A stretch of 64,000 nucleotides of DNA from Nakamurella antarctica (GTDB lineage Bacteria > Actinomycetota > Actinomycetes > Mycobacteriales > Nakamurellaceae). This document shows, piece after piece, positions 1-8,525 of this stretch; position 1 is the first letter of the stretch; each line of letters opens with the position of its first letter. Under the pieces are notes generated by a model that saw only the letters and a list, made by a program, of their open reading frames with translations, was not told where the DNA came from and ran no database searches. Both the position numbers and the translations under genes were made by a program. The stretch is taken from assembly GCF_003860405.1 (NCBI RefSeq), contig NZ_CP034170.1, positions 1,240,001 to 1,304,000 on the forward strand, written 5' to 3'.

Positions 1-1110
1 GACGGCATCGCGGACGCGGTCGTCGTGGTGTACGTACCGCCTGTGGCAACTCCGGGGCTGGCGCACGCTGCGGCGTTGCGGGCTGCCGTTGCTGGAGCGA
101 CGATTCCGGTGGTCTCGACGTTCCTCGCAGTGGAGGGAGTGCCCGCCCAATTAGCCGTCATCGATGATCACGGTGGCGCCGGGCGCGGATCCGTCCCGTC
201 GTATCGCACACCCGAACGTGCGGTGGCCGCGCTCGCGCACGCGGCGCGATACGCAGCGTGGCGGCAGCGCGATGCGGGGCAGCTGCCCGCACTCGAAGGG
301 CTGGACCGCGGCCGAGCTCGCGAGCTGGTCGACGCCATACGAGCCTGTGACGCGAGCGATGGCGTCTCAGGGCAATCAGGCGCGGCAGGGCAATCAGGCG
401 CCTCGCGCCCTGACACCCGAGCGTTGACCGACGGTGAGTTGGTCGACATTTTGGGGTGTTACCGGATCTCGATTGCCGACTTCGAGTTGGTTTCCACCAA
501 GGATCAGGCGGTAGCGGCGGCCGCCGTCATCGGTTACCCCGTGGGGCTCAAAGCTTTTGACGAATCCTGGCGGCACCGCACCGACCAGATCGGGGTGCGT
601 CTGAATCTTCGAGATCCTCATGACGTCAAAGCCGCCTACGCAGATTTGGCGGCCCAGAGCGATGGGCAGGTCTACGTCCAGGCGATGGCGCCGGTCGACA
701 TGGCGACCGTGTCCACCGTGTTCGAGGTCACCTCGGACCCGTCATTTGGGGCGCTCGTCTCGTTCGGACTCGGTGGGGTTGCCACTGAACTACTCGACGA
801 CAGGGCGTACCGGACGGTCCCGCTGACCGACGTGGACGCCGCGGAGCTGATCGAGGGACCCCGTACAGCTCCGATCCTGCACGGCTACCGGGGTAGCGAA
901 CCGGTCGACATTGATGCCTTGCAGATGCTGGCACTGCGGCTCTCGGCGCTGGCGGATGATCTGCCGGAGGTGGTGGAACTTCGCCTGCGACCCGTCCTGG
1001 TGGGACCCGCGGGGTTGCAGATTACGGGGGCGCTGGGGCGCATTGGTCGGGCGCCTGCCCAGGTGGACCCACGACGCAGGATGCCAGAAACCACAACAGC
1101 CCGGATATAG
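1..1110 (+). CDS. Acetate/acyl-CoA ligase (ADP-forming) family protein, C-terminal part (5' truncated by window)
   Basis: The reading frame is open from base 1 and ends at TAG 1108-1110, so only the C-terminal part is present. The first ~110 residues look like the end of the CoA-ligase (succinyl-CoA-synthetase-like) domain. From about residue 140 there is an ATP-grasp domain with the family's pattern 'LGCYRISIADFELVST' followed by 'AAAAVIGYPVGLKAF' and 'GLGGVATELLDD'. In actinomycetes such proteins are often fused to a GNAT acetyltransferase (the Pat protein acetyltransferase), and that part would lie upstream, outside the window. They make acyl-CoA or acetylate lysines of acyl-CoA synthetases. 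A Gln/Gly/Ala-rich linker with a short repeat (GQSGAAGQSGA) separates the two domains. The domain family is fairly sure. The fusion to GNAT is inference. Confidence 0.75.
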   Translation, partial: DGIADAVVVVYVPPVATPGLAHAAALRAAVAGATIPVVSTFLAVEGVPAQLAVIDDHGGAGRGSVPSYRTPERAVAALAHAARYAAWRQRDAGQLPALEGLDRGRARELVDAIRACDASDGVSGQSGAAGQSGASRPDTRALTDGELVDILGCYRISIADFELVSTKDQAVAAAAVIGYPVGLKAFDESWRHRTDQIGVRLNLRDPHDVKAAYADLAAQSDGQVYVQAMAPVDMATVSTVFEVTSDPSFGALVSFGLGGVATELLDDRAYRTVPLTDVDAAELIEGPRTAPILHGYRGSEPVDIDALQMLALRLSALADDLPEVVELRLRPVLVGPAGLQITGALGRIGRAPAQVDPRRRMPETTTARI

Positions 1111-1147
1111 CGAAGTCCTGATACCCCTTGCAGGTATCAGGACTTCG
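1111..1147. terminator. Perfect 15-bp hairpin between convergent genes
   Basis: Bases 1111-1125 are exactly complementary to 1133-1147 with a 7-base loop. It lies between the stop of the ligase gene (1110) and the stop of sigB (1165), which are convergent. There is no clear T-run on either side. A bidirectional terminator is the simplest reading. Confidence 0.75.
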
Positions 1148-1164
1148 CACACATGTTGCTCAGA

Positions 1165-2136
1165 TCAGCTTGCGTAACTACGCAGCGCCTCGGAGCGGTC
1201 GCCCACTCGCAATTTCGCCATCGAATCGCGTTCGATCTGCCGAACGCGCTCGCGGGAGATCCCGAAAACCCGGCCAATCTCGTCCAACGTGCGGGGCCGA
1301 CCGTCTTCGAGGCCGTACCGCAGCCGCACCACAGTCCGCTCGCGCTCGTCGAGGGTGTCGAGCACCCTGGCGATATCAGCGTTCATAAAGCGGGCTACCA
1401 CAATCCCCTCGGCAGAGGTTGCCTCGCCGTCCTGGATGAAATCGCCGAGTGGGGCGTCCTCATCCGTGCCGACCGGCATGTCGAGGCTCACCGGGTCACG
1501 AGCGTGGTCCAGAAGATCAGCGATCTTCTCCTCAGGAATGCCGGACTCCTCTGCCAGTTCGGCGAAGGTGGCATCCCTGCCGAGTGCCTGGTGTAGTTCG
1601 CGCTTGAGCCTGGCCAGCTTGTTGACCTGCTCGACGAGGTGCACTGGGAGCCTGATCGTGCGGCCCTGATCGGCCATTCCGCGACTGATGGCCTGGCGGA
1701 TCCACCAGGTTGCGTAGGTGGAGAATTTGAAACCCTTGGCGTAGTCAAACTTCTCGACGGCGCGAATCAAGCCGAGGTTGCCCTCTTGGATGAGGTCGAG
1801 CAACGGCATTCCGCGGCCGGAGTATCGCTTTGCGAGCGACACCACCAGACGAAGGTTTGCTACCAGCAGGTGCTGACGCGCGCGCTCGCCATCGCGTACT
1901 ACCCACTTAAGGTCGGAGCTCTTCTTGGCCGTCATCCGTTTTCCGGCATCAAGTTTGTGCTGCGCATACAGGCCAGCCTCAATGCGCTTCGCGAGATCGA
2001 CTTCTTCCTCCGCCGAGAGCAGCGCCGTTTTGCCAATTCCATTGAGATACACCCGGACCAGATCCGCGGATGGACTTTGTGCGTCCAGGTCAGCGGCAGT
2101 GGCGGCAGCGCGTACAGCGCTCGGGGAGGTAACCAT
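1165..2136 (-). CDS. sigB: RNA polymerase sigma factor SigB (group 2, sigma-70 family)
   Basis: A 323-residue sigma factor without the long Ala/Lys N-terminus of SigA. Region 1.2 begins near residue 26 ([16 protein letters not shown]). Region 2 carries [19 protein letters not shown] and [12 protein letters not shown] (core and -10 recognition). Region 4 carries the -35-binding helix-turn-helix ([20 protein letters not shown]). It is the non-essential stress/stationary-phase paralogue of SigA and directs core polymerase to overlapping promoters. The ATG at 2136 has a GGGAGA ribosome site. Upstream is a GGAAC-N18-GTT promoter of the SigR/SigH class, suggesting induction by thiol or heat stress, as known for mycobacterial sigB. 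SigA lies 10 kb away on the same strand, as in mycobacteria. Confidence 0.93.
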   Translation of the reverse strand: MVTSPSAVRAAATAADLDAQSPSADLVRVYLNGIGKTALLSAEEEVDLAKRIEAGLYAQHKLDAGKRMTAKKSSDLKWVVRDGERARQHLLVANLRLVVSLAKRYSGRGMPLLDLIQEGNLGLIRAVEKFDYAKGFKFSTYATWWIRQAISRGMADQGRTIRLPVHLVEQVNKLARLKRELHQALGRDATFAELAEESGIPEEKIADLLDHARDPVSLDMPVGTDEDAPLGDFIQDGEATSAEGIVVARFMNADIARVLDTLDERERTVVRLRYGLEDGRPRTLDEIGRVFGISRERVRQIERDSMAKLRVGDRSEALRSYAS

Positions 2137-2195
2137 GTCAATCTCCCATCAGTGACAACGACCGGCTTACCAGTGGTGTAAACCAGCAAAATTTA

Positions 2196-2222
2196 AACGG
2201 CTTGTTCTCTTCATTCGTTCCC
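2196..2222 (-). promoter_or_regulatory. SigR/SigH-type promoter of sigB (GGGAAC...CGTT)
   Basis: On the minus strand the sequence reads GGGAAC, 17 bases, then CGTT. This equals GGAAC-N18-GTT, the consensus of the SigR/SigH ECF family. The GTT element ends 60 bases before the sigB ATG at 2136, giving a plausible leader of about 50 bases. In mycobacteria sigB is known to be transcribed by SigE/SigH. The match here is seen directly; its use is inferred. Confidence 0.75.
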
Positions 2223-2429
2223 GAGGTCGCAGTGGATGGCTCCGGGTTTGTAACGCGAGTCACTTCCGTGGTTTCGCTTGCCCCAGTAGCTAATCGCGGT
2301 CGGAACTGGCTGGTTCTATGTGCCGGGTGGGAGTCGGATGGGAGCTGTCGACAGGGCCAAAAACTGCGCGCCCGCGGACAAGGGGGAGCCACGCCATGAG
2401 TGGCGGAGGGCAGGGCTGATGTCAGCGAT

Positions 2430-2471
2430 TCCGGCTATCACTCGAGTACCTCCGGCTATAACTCGAGTAAC
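2430..2471. repeat. Tandem duplication of 21 bp at the 3' end of dtd
   Basis: Bases 2430-2450 and 2451-2471 are two adjacent copies that differ at two positions. The second copy contains the dtd stop codon and the last three sense codons, the first lies just beyond it. It looks like a recent slippage duplication with no effect on the protein. Confidence 0.8.
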
Positions 2472-2881
2472 ACGGTGAAGGGTCCGTCGTTGATGCTGGA
2501 CACCTGCATGTCTGCGCCGAAAACACCGGTCATCACCTGACAATCGTTGCGCCGCAACTCTTCTACTAGTGCGGTGATGATTGGTTCGGCAACCTCTCGG
2601 CCTGCTGCTGCACCCCAACTCGGCCGCCGCCCCTTGGTGGTTGAGCCGTACACAGTGAACTGGCTAACCACGAGAATGGGGACGGAAAGCTCCATCATGG
2701 ACAATTCGCCGCGCAGGATCCGTAGACCCATGAGCTTGCGGGCCATGGCGGCAGCCACCTTGGTGGTATCGGTATGTGTCACCCCGACCAGGGCTAGTAA
2801 ACCTGGTTGTGTGATCTGGCTCACAGTGCTTCCGGATACGGATACTGAGGCCTGTAAAACGCGAGAAACGACGGCTTTCAC
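2456..2881 (-). CDS. dtd: D-aminoacyl-tRNA deacylase
   Basis: Hydrolyses D-aminoacyl-tRNAs (and mischarged Gly-tRNA-Ala) in the cytoplasm, a proofreading step of translation. With a GTG start at 2881 the protein is 141 residues, the usual Dtd length, and begins VKAVVSRVLQASVSV as family members do; the open frame continues 15 codons upstream but without similarity. Visible signature: the SQFTVYG motif and the C-terminal NDGPFT, which corresponds to the cross-subunit Gly-cisPro motif (normally GPVT). The V-to-F change is outside the Gly-Pro pair. The gene stands alone between sigB and a methyltransferase gene on the same strand. Confidence 0.9.
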   Translation of the reverse strand: MKAVVSRVLQASVSVSGSTVSQITQPGLLALVGVTHTDTTKVAAAMARKLMGLRILRGELSMMELSVPILVVSQFTVYGSTTKGRRPSWGAAAGREVAEPIITALVEELRRNDCQVMTGVFGADMQVSSINDGPFTVLLEL

Positions 2882-2966
2882 AAGACCGCTTTCACCGCAG
2901 GGCAGACCGCTTTGATCGCAGTGCACGCTGTGCTGGCACCCTTGACCGGCGCCAACGACATACCCG

Positions 2967-4487
2967 TCACGAGATGGGATGAATGATGCCGCGGGTGATC
3001 GCTTGCCGCACGGCTGGCAGCACCAATTCGGTCAGCGACTTCTGGTCAAATCCGTGAGCGGCAGCGAGTAACCCGATCAGCATCGAGAGTGGAGCGTCGC
3101 CGCGGCAGCCGGCGAGCAGCGACTGGCTGTACTCGTCGAGCTGCAATGTTGCCCCCACGCCACCGGCCCGCTTAATCACCCGCAGCACGGTGGTCCAGCC
3201 GTCCGCACTGGGAAGCGAACGCTGCTCAAGGTAAACAGCGGGGGACAGCGAAAGTGTGGTGCCCAGAAGGGCGTCGTCATCGGTGTCGCGAAGCCACTGT
3301 CGACGTGCCAGGAACGCGGCGGCTTCATCGCCGGTAACCTCGTCGCCGGCGAGGAGCAGTTCGTCGAGAACCACATCGGGGGTGGCGCTACCGCTCTTGC
3401 GCAGCGTAATTAGCCCCATCCCGATACCGCTGACCTTGTTGTCGGCAAAATATTTCAGCCACTCGCCGGCGACGCTTTCGCTTTCACCGCTTTGAGCGTC
3501 ACCGCTTTCCTCACCCGCGTCCTTGAGCCACATCGCCACATATTCAGCTGGGTCGGCGAGCTCACGCTGCACGACCCACGCATCACATCCGGTGGCCTTC
3601 ACCCATGAACCCACGCGCTCGCGCCAATCGGTGCCCTCGAAAACCATCCAGTTGGCGAGCAGCTGCGCGGTCCCGCCGATGTTCAGGTGCGCGGGGATGC
3701 CTGCCACGATCTGCTGGACCAATCCGTCGCCCGCGATTCCGGAGTCGCGGTAGCTGAACCGCTGCTCGCCGGCGGAGATCACGAACGGCGGGTTGGACAC
3801 GATCTGGTCAAAGGTGCGGCCCGCCACGGGCTCGAACGCCGAACCGGCGAGCAGCTCCCACTCCTGGCCGTTGAGCCGCGCCGTCGCCGCGGCCAGGGCC
3901 AACGCTCGCGCACTGGTGTCAGTGGCTGTCACTGTGTGTGCGTGCTGGAAAGCGTGCAGCGCCTGGACACCGCAGCCGGTTCCCATATCCAATACGGAGC
4001 CCACCTGTTGGCGCACCGTGGCGCGCACCAACGAGATTGACGCCGCACCGATACCCAGCACGTGATCGGGATCCACCGGTCCCGGTCGCATGTCCGAATC
4101 GAGATCCGAGACCACGAGGTAGGAGTTATCCTCATCGGCGTACGGCCGGATATCCAACGCGGCTCGAACCTCGTCAGCACCAGCTTCGTGGGTGGCCAAC
4201 TCGATAGCCCCGGCGCCCACCGCCGCCTCGATTCCGGTGGCGGCGAACGCAGCTTCTGCCGCCGCCCGTGGCACCGTGACACCCAGCAGGAAAAGCCGGA
4301 TCAGCGTGGACAGGGGCGAACCATCCGACGTCTGCCTCAATGACGGAACTTTGTCGCCGCGGCCCAGCGCCAGATGCGCCTGTTCGCCGAGAAATGCTGG
4401 GACGTTTTCAGCGTCGAATCCGGCTGCTCGAAGGTCGGAGCCGATCGAATCGACGATGGTCAGGTCGGCGAGGGGGTGGGTGTTCAC
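2967..4487 (-). CDS. Class I SAM-dependent methyltransferase (HemK/small-methyltransferase type)
   Basis: About 506 residues with a GTG start at 4487. A longer reading with a TTG at 4577 (536 residues) would overlap the divergent repair gene at 4563 and is less likely, although neither start has a strong ribosome site. The central part has the SAM-binding motif VLDMGTGCGVQALHA and the catalytic motif VSNPPFVIS, the (N/D)PPY/F signature of enzymes that methylate amide or exocyclic nitrogens (PrmC, RlmG, RsmC). The N-terminal ~130 residues resemble a winged-helix-like region, and the C-terminal ~150 residues form a separate domain typical of an actinobacterial family. The substrate is unknown; rRNA or protein glutamine are both possible. 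Confidence 0.75.
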   Translation of the reverse strand: MNTHPLADLTIVDSIGSDLRAAGFDAENVPAFLGEQAHLALGRGDKVPSLRQTSDGSPLSTLIRLFLLGVTVPRAAAEAAFAATGIEAAVGAGAIELATHEAGADEVRAALDIRPYADEDNSYLVVSDLDSDMRPGPVDPDHVLGIGAASISLVRATVRQQVGSVLDMGTGCGVQALHAFQHAHTVTATDTSARALALAAATARLNGQEWELLAGSAFEPVAGRTFDQIVSNPPFVISAGEQRFSYRDSGIAGDGLVQQIVAGIPAHLNIGGTAQLLANWMVFEGTDWRERVGSWVKATGCDAWVVQRELADPAEYVAMWLKDAGEESGDAQSGESESVAGEWLKYFADNKVSGIGMGLITLRKSGSATPDVVLDELLLAGDEVTGDEAAAFLARRQWLRDTDDDALLGTTLSLSPAVYLEQRSLPSADGWTTVLRVIKRAGGVGATLQLDEYSQSLLAGCRGDAPLSMLIGLLAAAHGFDQKSLTELVLPAVRQAITRGIIHPIS

Positions 4488-4562
4488 GGTGTTGAGGGTA
4501 TCGGGAATCGGTGTCGTCGCAGCCCGCGGCAGCACGCTCGCGAGCTGTGCAAAACTGGCCAG

Positions 4563-5153
4563 ATGAGCCAGCGACAAGAGTTCTACCTGACCGGCATCCC
4601 CGAAGCCGACGCATTGTTAGCGCGCGATGCCAACGCGTTGCTGTTGGGCATGGTGCTGGATCAGCAAATAATGATGGAAAAGGCATTTGCTGGTCCCGCC
4701 GTCATTGCTGAACGGATGGGCGGAACCCTCGACGTCGCCGCAATCGCCGGAGCCGCGCCGGACGAATTCGCGAGCCTGTGCTCGGCGAAACCTGCCATCC
4801 ACCGGTTTCCGGGCTCGATGGCGGGGCGTCTGCAGGCTCTCTGCCAGGTGTTAGTCGACGAATACGGACGTGATGCGAGCAACATCTGGGCAACCGTGAG
4901 CTCTGGTGCAGAGCTGAAAAACAGAATTGCCGCACTGCCCGGATTCGGAGACGAGAAGGCCTCAATTTTTATTGCGTTCTTGGGTAAGCAATATGGCGTC
5001 ACTCCCGATGGTTGGCGTGAAGCCGCAGGTCGATACGGGATCGAGGGCACTTTCATCTCTCTCGCAGATGCGTGCGATTTGGAGTCAATCACGCTGGTTC
5101 GGGCTTCCAAAAAGGCCGCCAAGCTGGCTGCGAAACAGGTCACAATCGCCTAG
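4563..5153 (+). CDS. HhH-GPD family base-excision DNA repair protein
   Basis: A 196-residue protein starting with ATG at 4563 (MSQRQEFYLTGIPEADALLA). It has the all-helical layout of HhH-GPD glycosylases: an N-terminal helix with LLGMVLDQQIMMEKAF, and a helix-hairpin-helix LPGFGDEKASIFIAFLG near residue 125 that grips the DNA backbone. The following Gly/Pro loop is present (GVTPDGWREAAGRYG), but I see no classic catalytic Lys-Asp pair, and there is no Fe-S cysteine cluster, so base specificity cannot be read. It is divergently transcribed from the methyltransferase gene, with little or no gap between them. The family is typical of actinobacteria. Confidence 0.75.
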   Translation: MSQRQEFYLTGIPEADALLARDANALLLGMVLDQQIMMEKAFAGPAVIAERMGGTLDVAAIAGAAPDEFASLCSAKPAIHRFPGSMAGRLQALCQVLVDEYGRDASNIWATVSSGAELKNRIAALPGFGDEKASIFIAFLGKQYGVTPDGWREAAGRYGIEGTFISLADACDLESITLVRASKKAAKLAAKQVTIA

Positions 5154-5279
5154 TCCTGCACGATGATCGGGTGTCGGCGGCGTTTCCAGCTACCTGTATT
5201 CCGCGCCCCGAGCGCGCTGGCGAGTACCGTCGGAAACTGACACCCGATGAGGTGTTCTACGAACGGAAGAAGGCCTGTT

Positions 5280-5690
5280 GTGTCGTCATATGACGCAGAT
5301 GTAGTGGCGGGACCGTCCACCATGCGAGCAGCCAAGGCGGGTCGCACTGGCGATGCCTTGCTGATCACGGACGCCCCTGTCTCCTATACCGACCAGGTGG
5401 CCTCGCGCAAGAAGCGCTACGTGATCATGATGCTGCTGCGGATCCCTTTCTTGCTTGCCGCCGCCGCCAGCTATCAGACGCTGTGGCTTTCCCTCATCTT
5501 TATCGTCGCGTCGGTGCCGCTGCCGTGGATGGCGGTGTTGATCGCCAATGACGCGCCGGCCAAGAAGAATCGCATCCGCAAGATCGTCCCCGGAACGATC
5601 AGTTTTGAGCGCGCGATCGCGCCGGTGTACGACGTGGTGGAAGCTATCGATGCCGCCGACGACGAGCCGAAAAAGACCGCACACAGCTAG
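5280..5690 (+). CDS. DUF3099 family membrane protein
   Basis: With the GTG at 5280, preceded by a GGAAGAAGG ribosome site, the product has 136 residues. The first 40 residues are soluble and contain the family pattern LLITDAPVSYTDQVASRKKRY. Two membrane segments follow at about residues 50-68 and 72-90 (MMLLRIPFLLAAAAS and LSLIFIVASVPLPWMAVLIA). The tail is charged. Function is unknown. The family is confined to actinobacteria and commonly sits in this sigma-factor neighbourhood. Confidence 0.8.
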   Translation: MSSYDADVVAGPSTMRAAKAGRTGDALLITDAPVSYTDQVASRKKRYVIMMLLRIPFLLAAAASYQTLWLSLIFIVASVPLPWMAVLIANDAPAKKNRIRKIVPGTISFERAIAPVYDVVEAIDAADDEPKKTAHS

Positions 5691-5719
5691 CCCGACAAGA
5701 GCGTTAACGCTGGTGGACC

Positions 5720-6631
5720 TCAATTCTTCGGACGCGCTCCGATGGTGGCCGCCGCGGCAGAACCTGCTCGGACGCCCGCCTCCAACGAGGCAAGTTCGCC
5801 CCCACCGGTCAGCCAAGAGCTCAATAGGCCAGCGTTAAAAGCGTCCCCCGCGCCCGTGGAGTCTGTCTCGTGGACTGCTGGCGCAGGGACATTGATGCGG
5901 TGCTCGGCCGAGTACCAGGACGCTCCGTGAAAGCCATGGGTAACGACCACGCAGCGGGCGACCTCGAGTGCGGCATCTACGCCGCCGAGCACCGCGAGTT
6001 CCGTATCGTTGGGCAGCAGCAAATCCGTGCCCTCGATCCACGAAAGAAAATTTGCTGCTCCCACCCCGGCGATGTGGGTGGCCGATTGGGGGTCCACGCT
6101 TGTCGTCCATCCGGCGGCCTTGGCTTTTGCTAACGCGGCGAGGCCAGCGGGCCGGGACTGCTCATCGAGGAGCACATACCCGGAAAGGTGCAAATGCTGC
6201 CTTTGATCACTGTCCGGCAGCACCACGTCTTCGGGGCTCAATGCGCGGTTGGCACCGCGGTCGGGCAACATGGTGCGCTCGCCGTCCAACGCAACCAGCA
6301 CCACCACGCAGCACGTGGGCAACGCCTGGTCGACCGCGAACAAGCAGGTGATGTCGGCCGCGGTGAGTTCGGCGGCCGCGGTGCGTCCGGCCTCGTCGTC
6401 CCCGACGCGGGCGATGAGCGAGACGTCAACGCCATAGCGGGCCAACCAGGCCGCGGTGTTACCGCCGGCCCCACCCGGGGTCACGGTGACGGCGGCTCGG
6501 GTGTCCTGACCGAACACGACGGCGCCACTGAGCTTGGCGACCACATCCAATCCGACGTCGCCGATCACGGTGACGCGCGGCGAATCTCCGGCGCGGTTCG
6601 GTTGGGTAGCGGGGACAGCGCTCGCGCTCAC
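5720..6631 (-). CDS. PfkB-family carbohydrate kinase
   Basis: 303 residues, the usual length for ribokinase/PfkB enzymes. The first PfkB signature is seen in 'GGAGGNTAAWLARYGVDVSL' and 'VGDDEAGR'; the second, with the catalytic Asp and anion hole, is DSTGAGDAFNAGLLSSWL near residue 265. It phosphorylates a sugar or nucleoside with ATP in the cytoplasm. The substrate cannot be read. The start is GTG at 6631 with only a weak ribosome site. It is convergent with the DUF3099 gene, 29 bases apart. Confidence 0.85.
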   Translation of the reverse strand: MSASAVPATQPNRAGDSPRVTVIGDVGLDVVAKLSGAVVFGQDTRAAVTVTPGGAGGNTAAWLARYGVDVSLIARVGDDEAGRTAAAELTAADITCLFAVDQALPTCCVVVLVALDGERTMLPDRGANRALSPEDVVLPDSDQRQHLHLSGYVLLDEQSRPAGLAALAKAKAAGWTTSVDPQSATHIAGVGAANFLSWIEGTDLLLPNDTELAVLGGVDAALEVARCVVVTHGFHGASWYSAEHRINVPAPAVHETDSTGAGDAFNAGLLSSWLTGGGELASLEAGVRAGSAAAATIGARPKN

Positions 6632-6799
6632 TGCGGCTCACTTCTGCTCGTCACATCACGGTGGGGGGTTGCCTCATCGAAGTCTGGACCATGATGGGCC
6701 CACGGCCCCCATTGAAGCGGGCGCAGCCAGAGACATCAAGCCGCTACAGAGCCATGGGGCATGATGGACGCGGTACCTAACAGCGAAGGAGAGTTACTG

Positions 6800-7033
6800 G
6801 TGAGCACGTCGACTGAGGTTCTTGAAAAAGGACAGGACACTACGACCGATGACGCACCGAAAATGTTCCACTACGTGCGCAAAGCCAAAATCGCCGAAAG
6901 CGCGGTACTGGGCAATTACGTCGTAGCGCTCTGCGGCGAGACCTTCCCGGTCACCAAGTCGGCGAAGCCGGGGTCGCCGGTGTGCCCGGACTGCAAAAAG
7001 ATCTATGAGTCCATGCCCAAAGGCAAAGACTGA
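6800..7033 (+). CDS. DUF3039 small zinc-ribbon-like protein
   Basis: 77 residues from the GTG at 6800, which has a GAAGGAGAG ribosome site; the frame is open for 13 codons more upstream. The C-terminal half contains the family pattern FHYVRKAKIAESAVLGNYVVALCGE and VCPDCKKIYE. Three cysteines (one in LCGE plus CxxC) suggest a metal site. Function is unknown; the family is conserved in actinobacteria. Its last 31 bases overlap the convergent YihY gene. Confidence 0.85.
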   Translation: MSTSTEVLEKGQDTTTDDAPKMFHYVRKAKIAESAVLGNYVVALCGETFPVTKSAKPGSPVCPDCKKIYESMPKGKD

Positions 7034-8172
7034 TCTAGCCGCTGCCATTTGGCGCGCTCGCGCCGAGAGCGTTTCGGGGGGTAGTACTCGAGGGTGGCGT
7101 TATTGAACTGCGCCCCGAGGATGATGGCGATGCCAACGAAATAGGCGAACAGCAGGAACGCGATTGGGGTGGCGAGCGCCCCGTATGTCAGTCCGTGGGT
7201 GGTCACGTAGCTGATGTACACCCGTAGTCCGAAGCTGGAGACGATAAAAACGGTAGCCGCAAGGATGGCACCCGGGAGACCGCGCCGCCAGGGGTGTTTG
7301 TGTCTCGGCGCGACCTTGTAGAGAGTGGCTATGCCCAACACCAACAGCAGCCCGATTGCCGGGTAGTAGGCGATCCCCACGATGTAGGTCACCTGGCTGG
7401 TCCAGTTGTCGGGGAAGAACGTGGGCAGGTATTCCGGTCCGACCGCCAAGAGCGGCAGTGCAAAAATCCCAAAAATCAGCGCGAGCAGATACAGCCCCAA
7501 CGCGAAGAATCGTTCCGCAACGGGGTGTCGTACTTCGTGCTGGCTGTAGGCGATGGTGATCGACTCGACAAATGACGACATAGCGGACGACCCGGCCCAC
7601 AGCGCGATGACGAAGCCGACGGACACCACGTCCGCTTGCCCCCGATGCAGGATGGAATCCACGGTGGGTTCGATCAGGGTGCCGCTGACGTCTGAGGAGA
7701 AAGCGGTGCGCAGCACCGTGACAATGCGCTGTTGGACCGTGTTGACGGTGTCGGGCCCAAACCAGTTGCCGACGAATCCGATGGAACCGAGGAGGGCCAG
7801 CAGCAGTGGCGCGGTCGAGAGCGCCTGCCAGAAGGCAGCTTCCGCGCTCATCCCAAACAGCCCGTCGTCCCACGACTTGCCAAGGAACCGCTTGAAGACC
7901 TTGCGCCAGCGGTGGTGGGGTACCGGTGGGGGTAGGACGATGGCACCGCTACCCGGGTGATGCCAGGGCCTGGTGTCGGCATCCAGCGGCGAACTTGGGT
8001 CTCGGCGGGGCATGAGCTGGGTGGCGTTGTCGTCGAAGGGGGAGGTGCCTTCAGCCGCCGGTGCCGACTGATGGGTCGCGGGAAGTGTCGCTATTATGTC
8101 CGATTCCAGGTCGCTGGCAGCCTTTACCCCGGGCAGGCGTTGCCCGCGCACAGGGGAACTCGGTGTGTTCAT
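7003..8172 (-). CDS. YihY/virulence factor BrkB family membrane protein
   Basis: 389 residues with ATG at 8172 (CTGGAG ribosome site); a GTG 60 bases upstream is possible but has no support. The N-terminal ~75 residues are polar and low-complexity. The BrkB domain (from about residue 80) has 'DGLFGMSAEAAFWQALSTAPLLLALLG' cut by a conserved amphipathic segment, and six membrane spans in total. The pattern GLTYGALATPIAFLLFAYF near the end is family-typical. The substrate is unknown; earlier RNase BN assignments for the family were wrong. The 3' end overlaps the convergent DUF3039 gene by 31 bases. Confidence 0.85.
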   Translation of the reverse strand: MNTPSSPVRGQRLPGVKAASDLESDIIATLPATHQSAPAAEGTSPFDDNATQLMPRRDPSSPLDADTRPWHHPGSGAIVLPPPVPHHRWRKVFKRFLGKSWDDGLFGMSAEAAFWQALSTAPLLLALLGSIGFVGNWFGPDTVNTVQQRIVTVLRTAFSSDVSGTLIEPTVDSILHRGQADVVSVGFVIALWAGSSAMSSFVESITIAYSQHEVRHPVAERFFALGLYLLALIFGIFALPLLAVGPEYLPTFFPDNWTSQVTYIVGIAYYPAIGLLLVLGIATLYKVAPRHKHPWRRGLPGAILAATVFIVSSFGLRVYISYVTTHGLTYGALATPIAFLLFAYFVGIAIILGAQFNNATLEYYPPKRSRRERAKWQRLDQSLPLGMDS

Positions 8173-8525
8173 TGGCTCCAGCATGCCCGGTTGGTGCCCG
8201 TCGGGCTGGTTAATTAGTCGGCCAGTCACCAATTTGTGATCAGGTGGCGGGATATCTCACACCCTGGCACCCCCGGCTGGACATCCATTGTTACCGCTGT
8301 TCAGAGCGTTGTCGAGGCGGGGGCGGGGAGGTTAGTGCTGCCCTGGGCCCCTTCCACGCCTGCCAAGTACCCCGTCTCTCGAGCGGTAACATTGCCAAGG
8401 CCCTCCTGCCGCTGCGCGATGCTCTGGCGCCGTCTGTGGCCGCCGCAGTGGAGCCGAGCCGGGCTACCAGGCGGGTACTCAAGTGGTCAGCGAACGTGGA
8501 GTCGAGGAAGGTGGGGGCACAGCAG
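8173..8525. other. Divergent intergenic region, no gene supported
   Basis: 353 bases between the divergent YihY and helicase genes. The helicase frame stays open back to 8244, but this stretch encodes a sequence unlike helicases and the GTG at 8526 has the only good ribosome site. It presumably holds both promoters; I cannot point to one with confidence. Confidence 0.5.
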
